Source of the DNA: an uncultured Collinsella sp.
Lineage (GTDB): Bacteria; Actinomycetota; Coriobacteriia; Coriobacteriales; Coriobacteriaceae
DNA: 26,139 nt
Assembly: GCA_900764415.1 (NCBI GenBank)
Contig: CAAFOA010000057.1
Coordinates: 1-26,139, forward strand
Direction of reading: 5' to 3'
Positions 17,601 to 22,132 of the stretch are shown here, in pieces. A program made the translations under genes and the position numbers. The notes below the pieces were generated by a model. It saw nothing but the letters and a program-made list of their open reading frames with translations, did no database searches and had not been told where the DNA came from. Within the stretch, counting starts at the first letter, position 1; each line of letters opens with the position of its first letter.

Positions 17601-17826
17601 TATCAACCGTGCCGGCAAACCGATAGTCTTTGCCGCCGGAAAGTTGGATTACATCACTTTCGCCATACGAAAGCTCGCTTTTCAGGTGTTTCGGTTTGAT
17701 CGCGGCGGACGGATACGCCTCCGCCACCGTAGGCGTGGCGAGCGTCGTCGCCGCACCCCCAAGCGCCAGCGCTGCAGCCAGCACGCAAGCAGCAAGTCTG
17801 CGCATCCCCATCTTCTTCTCCCTCAT
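11602..17826 (-). CDS. giant LPXTG-anchored surface protein with beta-helix, MBG and Cys/His repeat modules
   Basis: This 2074-residue protein has a signal peptide (about 1-37; RRLAACVLAAALALGGAAT). A beta-helix-like region with repeated VNCTFKNNS / LNGCTFENNS ladders spans about 60-420. Long beta-rich repeats follow, including MBG_2-type segments at about 1056-1140 and 1530-1612 (KVYGYDDPDFELEA, KTYGEADPVFTWAI). Three Cys/His modules lie at about 920-980, 1396-1457 and 1857-1917, with HW.C.CG then C..CG, and a degenerate one at about 495-530. Nine threonines and a lysine-rich linker (2022-2039) precede the sorting signal LPESG (2042), a membrane helix and KRRA. Sortase would attach it to peptidoglycan, with a likely role in adhesion or glycan binding. 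The start has GGGAG seven bases upstream; MGMRR is an alternative. Confidence 0.9.
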   Translation of the reverse strand: MREKKMGMRRLAACVLAAALALGGAATTLATPTVAEAYPSAAIKPKHLKSELSYGESDVIQLSGGKDYRFAGTVDIDHYEVEGGTKDRPTRLYFTDSSSLGGPLTVKRDLTYSQHPLFVLKGGYVEFIGDSGSSTVVRCDGKTFLSDSNDYEARGGVDKPNTGKSLNLSVKNLKLVSRTDNKDTVRAITLYGTMGAGETASFTNVNVSGWKCCKNNAFKVDQDNEIYEASPAPVTIRGSQVAVDATFVNCTFKNNSDDCVGALSVVGRSKSPKVTLNGCTFENNSQGMIACDEMKFESGHVHAGNIGVKNAEVALNNCSIRSTSDTSWNGPCSYMFKVWDIQYQMHMTSAIAVAKDASCTINGTVIDDSFVFPSDYFNGRDISGQDEKRCAIYALGSVTLAGNTKVTTTKAKGVDASDVGSYGKVHVDKSFTGEAVLSVDDAKFDPESNKQYYYYEYVNLGTSDLSQEDLASRLKFANADLAYDVTDGKVKVIHRKHEHEWTYSANKDGYSIAATCNGQYEASHCVYSRDGETISLMSSKSGDLSFTYNGKQRDAVLATTKPSQKDNAVAQGKVKNVSARFYRGVDDNNPQGIEMEGSQPCDAGTYRVVATVAIEGQNDVTLERVFKINPASLAEKDSNRKNLCKVEIIGYDKLKDNVRFSNGDVLNDVPSYKWTGEEITPRIKVTYKLGDEWIELKEGVDFERFAWNESVSEKDPGAYRSQAWGLGNFAYGKFFYWSIYGTQFENVQAKGFDGTYDGKAHPPSVTVDNAPEGMQIEYSVDGGLLYEDRIPSYTNVTRDVYGNVCAETIKYRITAPDYVPVEGELEIKITPAEQAAPKDVKTTAATGHALADGSIDGIDNTYEWKAEAAGDYQWIAEGETSVKGLAAGKYSVRLKADRNHNASEALTVEVKDGPKKADGSGWKHDDAEHWNTCTCGKEDVDRAQHDFEWVVDQDATADKPGSKHERCKTCGYERESIEIPAFGITGYSGIYDGEKHGVTVNAETVASIQYREKGEKKWSDESPLICDAGSKTVEFKAALTSGDTCEGEVELKVDPRPVTVKPKDASKVYGYDDPDFELEAVEGSIIKGHPLSWFKIRREAGENVGTYTLTIEESEVGDKWDKIQRANYAPTLQTGTFEITKRKLGVGWKIGTYVYDGKPQGPEIVISHVVKGDEGKVYYATEGATAVDAGNYKAKVTGLAGDPEVIKNYVLPDKFLETGYTIYKAEQEKPQGLKATAETIRGKCDGKIEGARGHVAYRLFRTQAGDANGETMVSEDGKIENLAAGDYQVWYAETDNYKPSTPVEVHVGQGKYLSVTPSDKNDTYSIAWHSPNEYLQWHASVEFSVKISDGYYAGDDFAVKANGVVLEKGEDGKYVLSNVEEKTIITVEGVCKHEAVNDEWLSDDSTHWHKCACGDKIDEAKHDFEWVIVKAPTATEKGSKQQKCKVCGHKLAEVEIPAAAIVGYSDEYDGAYHTVDATSLPKGATAKYSTDGKNWSPEAPKIKDVGTLIVSYEVTIDGVKAEGKVTLEVKPRAITVAADASSKTYGEADPVFTWAITSGELVEGESLQGIEIEREDDDNVREGGYALQLTQPEGANPNYSITFVGGTFTINQRLLTVTWGTTEFTYDGKEHCPVATLGNVIDKDDLGATVEGSQVEAGDSYQANLTALTGRAAGNYALPTEGLTCDFSIKNAAQDAPKVQAEAETVSGRRDGKIAGVNATMEWRAKGAAEYQAVGEGVTELKDLAAGVYEVRYQAKANYDVSSVTEITVAAGRKLVVALPTNQQGYTLTATATELDWHGSATLTVSIDSAYFAGKGYAVKVDGKAIELSDKGTYELKDVEGDVNVTVEGVLKHEPDGTGWAHDAKNHWHVCRCGDIIDKAEHTFEWVVDWPATVEAKGEKHQECTVCGEKGKSEEIAILTPEIIDGKGQTMVVDAAKDLSFRSNAPLKFFQKVLVDDKEVAAENYVLTEGSTIVTLKASFLKTLGVGEHKLSVVSTTGTAETTFTVAEAANPTPTPGSSQVTTTTTTTTTSKSKKKASKETLPESGDSTYVMAGAVLAAGMAVLLLAWAMKRRA

Positions 17827-18069
17827 CGTTCAGCTCCCTTGCCCCTATGCTTTCGCGATGTCCGATATCGCTTGGCGCTGACGGCCGGCATGCTCCCACG
17901 CCAGCCGCCAGCTCAAATTGACATGTATATCCACCTGGTATTTTGCAACCGCATGTTTTGACACCCTGCCGCTCGGCGCGAGTTGCGTACCGTGAGGCGC
18001 AAACGGAACGCACCCCCGCGGGTGGCGCGTGCACGATGTGGCAAAATCGAGGTACTAAGGGGGCCCAAT
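17827..18069. promoter_or_regulatory. divergent intergenic region, surface protein / two-component system
   Basis: This 243-bp region must hold the promoters of both divergent units. Two TTGACA words lie at 17919-17924 and 17958-17963 on the plus strand. The first has TATTTT 15 bases later, a short spacer. On the minus strand TATACA is near 17923-17928. No clear pair of LytTR-type direct repeats could be identified; TACCGTGAG at about 17986-17994 is a lone half-site-like word. No peptide gene with a ribosome binding site was found. Confidence 0.4.
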
Positions 18070-18792
18070 ATGCTCAAAATCATCGCCTGCGACGACGACG
18101 TCGCCTTTCTAGATAACCTGCACCGCATGATCAACCGCTGGTCGGCCGAGACGGGTACGGCGGTCGATGTTGCACTCGTTACGCGCGGCGAGGACCTGCT
18201 GGCACGCCATGCCGCATCGCGCGCCGACATTATCATGCTCGACATGATCATGCCGCTCGTCAACGGCATGGACACCGCCCGCGAGCTGCGCCAATCCGAT
18301 ACCGCCGTGCACTTGGTGTTTCTGACCTCATCGCCCGAGTTCGCGCTTGAGTCCTACGAGGTCCGCGCCTTCGACTACCTGCTCAAACCCGTGACCTACG
18401 AGCGCTTGGCACAACTGCTCGACGAGCTGTCGAGCCTGCGTCCGGCAGCGACCGACGAGCTCGTCATCAAGACGTCCTTTGGCTACCATGCCCTGCGCCT
18501 ATCCGATATCGAATATGCCGAGGCTCGCAACAAGCACGTGATCTTCCACCTGCGCGATGGCCGCGATATCGAGGCGCTCGAGCCGTTCCGTAGCATCGAG
18601 GACCGGCTGGTCCAAAACGCGACCTTCTTTAAGTGCCACCGCAGCTACCAGGTCAATCTGCGCAACATCGACCACTTTAACCGCACGGAAATCGTCATGC
18701 GCTCGGGCGCGTGCATACCGCTCGCGCGCAGCTGCAAGCAGGGATTCCAAGACGCCTACTTTGCGGTGCGGTTCGAGGGCGGGAGACGCTGA
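18070..18792 (+). CDS. LytTR-family response regulator (AgrA/LytR-like)
   Basis: This 240-residue regulator has a receiver domain (1-120) and a LytTR DNA-binding domain (about 130-235). Acidic residues D8-D10, phospho-acceptor D58 (IIMLDMIMP), T87 and K106 (YLLKPV) are in place. The LytTR part contains the motif FFKCHRSYQVNLRNIDHF. Such regulators bind direct repeats upstream of surface-protein, bacteriocin or quorum genes. The ATG is chosen because AAGGGGG lies six bases before it; the frame runs upstream without similarity. It overlaps the kinase gene by one base (TGATG), so the two are one unit. It is transcribed away from the giant surface-protein gene, a plausible target. Confidence 0.93.
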   Translation: MLKIIACDDDVAFLDNLHRMINRWSAETGTAVDVALVTRGEDLLARHAASRADIIMLDMIMPLVNGMDTARELRQSDTAVHLVFLTSSPEFALESYEVRAFDYLLKPVTYERLAQLLDELSSLRPAATDELVIKTSFGYHALRLSDIEYAEARNKHVIFHLRDGRDIEALEPFRSIEDRLVQNATFFKCHRSYQVNLRNIDHFNRTEIVMRSGACIPLARSCKQGFQDAYFAVRFEGGRR

Positions 18793-20069
18793 TGCCTTCC
18801 TCGGCAGAACTGGTACTTTGGGCAATCCACCATGCGACGACGTTGCTCTTTGGCGTCTTTGCCTCGGCGGCGCTGTGCGGTGTCGAGATCAACCGCCGCC
18901 ATTCGCTCGAACTGGTGGGGGTCGGCGCCGTAACCGGCACCGCTTTTGCGATTGCCAACCTCGTCGGTGGTGAGCTGTTTGCCCGGCAGGCCTATCCACT
19001 CGTCGTGCATCTGCCGCTTGTCGTCTACTTGTGCGTACGCTATCGCCTGAGTCCGCTGCTCTCCATCCTGGGCGTTACCAGTGCCTACCTGAGCTGCCAG
19101 TTTAGCAACTGGGTGGGCATCGCCGCATTCGCCGCCACCGATTCGCAGGTCGCGTACTACACGGCGCGCATCATTACCACGCTCGGCGTCTTTGCCGTCT
19201 TGTTGCATTGGGCAAGCGAGATTGGCCCCCGCCTGGCGATCAAAAGCCCCACCGAGCTGGAGATTCTGCTCATCCTGCCGCTCGTCTACTACATCTTCGA
19301 CTACGCCACCAACGTCTATACCACGCTCTTCCACTCGGGCTCGGTGGTAACCGTTGAGTTTTTGGCGTTCGCACTCTGCGCCTTCTACCTTATGTTTCTT
19401 GCCGTCTACCTTCGCGAATACGAGGCAAAGGAAATCGCCGAGCGTGAGCGCTGGATGCTCGCGACCCGCGACAGCGCGGCCATCAAAGAGCTCGAAGCCT
19501 GGCGCCAGTCCGGACGCGAGCTCTCGGTTCTCCGTCACGACATGCGCCACTACCTGCGCGGTCTAGCGGTCCTGATCGAAGAGGGTCACACCGATGAGGC
19601 GCTCGAGCGCATCGACGCGCTCTGCGAGACCAACGACCGCACCGCCGTGCGCCGCTACTGCGCCAACGAAACGGTCAACATTGCGCTCTCGTCATTTTCC
19701 GCGGACATCAACGCGCACGGCATCACCGCCGACCTGCGCGCCGCCGTGCCCGAAACCGTCCACGTGGGCGATGTCGATCTGTTCAGTGTAGTATCGAACG
19801 CCCTGGACAATGCCATCGCCGCAACGAGCGCCGCCCCCGAAGGCAAGCGGTTTGTCGACCTGGACCTCCGCTACGAAGACGGTCAGCTTCTATTGCTGGT
19901 TTCCAACACGTTTGGCCGTGCGCCGCACATGGTCGACGGCATGCCTGTGGCTCAGCACACTGGACACGGCTTTGGCACCAAGAGCATTAAGCTTGCCGTC
20001 GAGCGCATGAACGGCAACTGCCAGTTCCGCATTAACGGCGACCGGTTTGAGCTGCGCGCCGTGATGTAG
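18792..20069 (+). CDS. GHKL-type sensor histidine kinase (AgrC/LytS-like)
   Basis: This 425-residue kinase begins with about six membrane helices (residues 8-205). A short coiled linker follows, then the phospho-acceptor motif SVLRHDMRHYL with H249. The ATPase domain has an N-box SNALDNAIAA (335-344) and a G-box GHGFGTKSIK (391-400). This architecture matches peptide- or cell-wall-sensing kinases of the HPK10 group, which phosphorylate LytTR regulators such as the one just upstream. No extracellular sensor domain is visible, so the signal is probably sensed in or near the membrane. No agrB or agrD gene accompanies it. The next gene is convergent, with 18 bases between stop codons. Confidence 0.92.
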   Translation: MPSSAELVLWAIHHATTLLFGVFASAALCGVEINRRHSLELVGVGAVTGTAFAIANLVGGELFARQAYPLVVHLPLVVYLCVRYRLSPLLSILGVTSAYLSCQFSNWVGIAAFAATDSQVAYYTARIITTLGVFAVLLHWASEIGPRLAIKSPTELEILLILPLVYYIFDYATNVYTTLFHSGSVVTVEFLAFALCAFYLMFLAVYLREYEAKEIAERERWMLATRDSAAIKELEAWRQSGRELSVLRHDMRHYLRGLAVLIEEGHTDEALERIDALCETNDRTAVRRYCANETVNIALSSFSADINAHGITADLRAAVPETVHVGDVDLFSVVSNALDNAIAATSAAPEGKRFVDLDLRYEDGQLLLLVSNTFGRAPHMVDGMPVAQHTGHGFGTKSIKLAVERMNGNCQFRINGDRFELRAVM

Positions 20070-20087
20070 GGGCTGCCGCCAGCCTCG

Positions 20088-20663
20088 CTACAGCGGTGCA
20101 GTCGCCGGGGTCAGTTGCTTAATGTAGGCCCACATGCGCTGCTTGGCGGCCTTGTCGGTGAGCGCCGCCTCAAAACCGTCGAGCGCCAGCACGCGGCGCC
20201 CCTGCACATGGGCGACCAGGCCGGGCTTGAGCATGGCGGTGTCAAAGTCATCAATTGCCACAAGCATATCGGCATAGGTCTCGCGCATGACATCGGCCGC
20301 ACTGTTGTCCAGCAGCAGCACCGCCTCGGGATCCAAGGTCTCCAGCGCCTCGCGGAACAGATCGCACGTCAGGGCCTCGCCCGCCGCGACCGCTCCGTCG
20401 CCCGCGCCGGCGACGCTTGCCAGCACGCAAAAATCCTCGGGGGCATATCCGATAGCGCCGAGCGCCTTGCGCAACGCGGCGCCATCCGCGCCGGCAGCCA
20501 GCTCGCCGCCCGAGCACTCGGCTTCATCCAAATCGCCTTTGACCAGCACAATTGGCGAGCACGCATTGCCCGCGATACGCACACCGCGATCTGCAAGCGA
20601 CGCGAGCTCCTGCTCGGTCGCCTGAGCGATGGCTTCTTTTTTCTGGCTTTGTGACGTGGGCAT
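20088..20663 (-). CDS. uncharacterised protein, probable degenerate uracil-DNA-glycosylase-like fold
   Basis: This 191-residue soluble protein has no signal peptide or membrane helix. The order of segments recalls family-4/5 uracil-DNA glycosylases: a strand SPIVLVKGDL, the helix LRKALGAIGYAPEDFCVLAS, C-x2-F helix LTCDLFREALETLDPEAVLL and an end segment RRVLALDGFEAALTDKAAKQ followed by a Trp helix. The catalytic GEAPG and HPS motifs and the cluster cysteine pattern are not recognisable. If the fold is right it has probably lost glycosylase activity. The start at MPTSQSQ is supported by GGAGAGCGC before it and a -10 box about 30 bases upstream. Function unknown. Confidence 0.75.
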   Translation of the reverse strand: MPTSQSQKKEAIAQATEQELASLADRGVRIAGNACSPIVLVKGDLDEAECSGGELAAGADGAALRKALGAIGYAPEDFCVLASVAGAGDGAVAAGEALTCDLFREALETLDPEAVLLLDNSAADVMRETYADMLVAIDDFDTAMLKPGLVAHVQGRRVLALDGFEAALTDKAAKQRMWAYIKQLTPATAPL

Positions 20664-20691
20664 GCGCTCTCCAATCGTTTGCGTGCCCACC

Positions 20692-20697
20692 ATTATA
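20692..20697 (-). promoter_or_regulatory. -10 element for the UDG-like gene
   Basis: On the minus strand a perfect TATAAT lies about 30 bases before the chosen ATG (20663). No good -35 is visible at the usual distance. Its position rules out the longer in-frame start at 20735. Confidence 0.5.
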
Positions 20698-20799
20698 TAA
20701 AAGAGCCGCCCGCGAGTGGTTGCTTTGCGGGCCACTGGGTATAAGCACGGTCGTACTGAGTTTTACGCGGCTGAGCCGCGTCGCATTATGGAGGTCACC

Positions 20800-21120
20800 A
20801 TGGCTGACATTAAGCAGATTACCCCCGAGAATTTCGACGCTGTCGTCAACGATAGCCTGCCCGTACTGGTTGATTTTTGGGCCCCGTGGTGCGGCCCTTG
20901 CCGCTCGCTCTCGCCCATCGTAGACGAGGTTGCCGACGAGCTGGCCGGCAAGCTGGCCGTGGCCAAGTGCAACGTCGACGACAACCAGGATCTGGCCATG
21001 AAGTTTGGCGTCATGAGCATCCCCACGCTGATCGTCTTTAAGAACGGCGAGGAGGTCGACCGCTCGATCGGCGCCTTACCCAAGGCAAGACTTCAGGCAC
21101 TGCTGGAGAAACATCTGTAA
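20800..21120 (+). CDS. trxA: thioredoxin
   Basis: This 106-residue thioredoxin has the active site WCGPC (Trp30, Cys31, Cys34) and the cis-proline at Pro75 in MSIPTLIVF. It reduces protein disulfides in the cytoplasm and is itself kept reduced by thioredoxin reductase, which is not in this window. The start MADIKQITPENF is preceded by GGAGGT four to five bases upstream. An ATG four codons earlier overlaps that binding site and is less likely. It is a single gene, divergent from the UDG-like gene. Length and motifs are normal for the family. Confidence 0.96.
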   Translation: MADIKQITPENFDAVVNDSLPVLVDFWAPWCGPCRSLSPIVDEVADELAGKLAVAKCNVDDNQDLAMKFGVMSIPTLIVFKNGEEVDRSIGALPKARLQALLEKHL

Positions 21121-21147
21121 TACGCTTGTTACTTGTCTGCCGTCCAT

Positions 21148-21166
21148 GAGCGGTTTTGCACCGCTC
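21148..21166 (+). other. small hairpin after trxA
   Basis: GAGCGGT and ACCGCTC form a perfect 7-bp stem with a 5-base loop, 27 bases after the trxA stop codon. There is no T-run after it, so termination here would be weak. Confidence 0.35.
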
Positions 21167-21231
21167 GCCGGAGTGCCAAACGCAAGGCATGCGACCACGG
21201 ATAGTATGGTAGACACAAACAGCCCCCAGTG

Positions 21232-21269
21232 AACGGGTGCGGGTCAGACGGACTCGCGCCCGTTTTCTT
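21232..21269 (+). terminator. intrinsic terminator between trxA and the nikR unit
   Basis: AACGGGTGCGGGT pairs with ACTCGCGCCCGTT over 13 positions (two wobbles) around a 7-base loop, followed by TTCTT. It lies 111 bases after trxA and 71 bases before the next gene. It therefore ends trxA transcription or acts as an attenuator for the downstream unit. Confidence 0.75.
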
Positions 21270-21296
21270 ATGCGGCGGCGCCCAAGGCGGGCGTAG

Positions 21297-21302
21297 TAGA
21301 AT
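21297..21302 (+). promoter_or_regulatory. candidate -10 of the small-protein/nikR/hyp unit
   Basis: TAGAAT matches the -10 consensus at five of six positions and lies about 40 bases before the first ATG. No convincing -35 box is present, and no classical GTATGA-N16-TCATAC NikR operator was found nearby. Confidence 0.3.
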
Positions 21303-21340
21303 CTGAACCACCATATCGCCCCGTACAAAAGGAGATTCCC

Positions 21341-21589
21341 ATGCATGACGTCGGAATGAACATGAGCCAGCTTGCCATGAGCGTCAAGCAGGTCGACGAC
21401 ACCATTGAGCTCGCTCACGAGTGGAGCCATCAGCTGCTGCATGCGACCGAGAACTTTGACATGGAGCGCATTGGCGCCAAGCTCGAGGCCGCCATGTCTG
21501 CGCTGCACGAGGCGCACGATGCGCTCGAGGGCTACGAGGAGGCCATCGAGGCCGACCACAACTCCGTCGGCTCTGTGAAACTGGTGTAA
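21341..21589 (+). CDS. small His-rich helical protein in the nikR-hyp cluster
   Basis: This 82-residue protein of unknown family is preceded by AAAGGAG at ideal spacing. It is predicted to be almost all helix, with two amphipathic segments (about 8-37 and 40-72). Seven histidines at positions 2, 26, 30, 34, 56, 59 and 73 are spaced to line the same helix faces; H26, H30 and H34 are at i, i+4, i+8. The stop codon is followed after one base by the GTG of nikR, so the two are translationally coupled. From position and histidine content it could bind nickel or help deliver it, but this is inference. It has no signal peptide and no cysteine. Confidence 0.8.
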   Translation: MHDVGMNMSQLAMSVKQVDDTIELAHEWSHQLLHATENFDMERIGAKLEAAMSALHEAHDALEGYEEAIEADHNSVGSVKLV

Positions 21590-21590
21590 C

Positions 21591-22103
21591 GTGGCCGAGC
21601 ACGAGCACGAGCACGAGCACGCGCACGCGCACAATCACGGTGCGGACGACGATGCGAGCTGCCGCTGCAGCGGCCCCAGCTCCGAGCTGGTCCGCTTTTC
21701 GGTCACCGCGCCCGACGACCTGCTGCGCCGCTTTGACGAGCAGATCGCGCGCCGCGGTGACGTGGCCAACCGTTCCGAGGCCGTACGCGATTTGATTCGT
21801 GCCTCGATTGCCAAGGAGCAGATGCGCACACCCGACGAGCAGGTCATCGGTTCGCTCACCATGATCTATGACCACCATACCGGCGATCTGACGCGCCGTC
21901 TAGACGAGGTGCAGCACGACTACACCGACGAGATTGTCTCGACCATGCACGTGCATCTGGACCACCACAACTGCCTGGAGATTCTGGCGCTCAAGGGTCG
22001 CGGCAAACGCGTCTACGAGCTGGCGGACCGGTTGCTGGGGCTGCGCGGCGTTAAGCACGGCGAGCTCACCTGCGCCGCCACCAAGCAAAGCTTGGGGCTG
22101 TAA
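21591..22103 (+). CDS. nikR: NikR nickel-responsive regulator with His-rich N-terminal extension
   Basis: This 170-residue regulator has a ribbon-helix-helix domain (about 33-75; VRFSVTAPDDLLRRFDEQI) and an ACT-like C-terminal domain. The four nickel ligands H109, H120, H122 and C128 have spacing 11, 2 and 6, identical to H76, H87, H89 and C95 of E. coli NikR. With nickel bound the tetramer represses nickel uptake or hydrogenase genes. An unusual N-terminal tail (1-28) contains eight histidines and a CxC motif (HEHEHEHAHAHNH, then CRC), encoded by tandem GAGCAC units. It begins with GTG, coupled to the preceding gene, without a good ribosome binding site of its own. Downstream is hypF. Confidence 0.93.
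   Translation: MAEHEHEHEHAHAHNHGADDDASCRCSGPSSELVRFSVTAPDDLLRRFDEQIARRGDVANRSEAVRDLIRASIAKEQMRTPDEQVIGSLTMIYDHHTGDLTRRLDEVQHDYTDEIVSTMHVHLDHHNCLEILALKGRGKRVYELADRLLGLRGVKHGELTCAATKQSLGL
21597..21638 (+). repeat. hexanucleotide tandem repeat in nikR
   Basis: Four exact GAGCAC units (21597-21620) are followed by two GCGCAC units and one AATCAC. They encode the histidine-rich tail of NikR. Replication slippage here would change the number of Glu-His or Ala-His pairs without breaking the frame. Confidence 0.85.
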
Positions 22104-22132
22104 CAGCACACACTTCAATGAAGGGGAGCCAC

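Noticed and set aside
17923..17961. A 12-residue peptide frame (MYIHLVFCNRMF) upstream of the two-component genes, considered as an AgrD-like signal
   Set aside because: No ribosome binding site, no leader or charged tail, and no AgrB processing gene nearby.
20664..20735. Longer starts for the UDG-like gene
   Set aside because: They would place the start codon upstream of or within the perfect TATAAT at 20692-20697, so the transcript would not include them.
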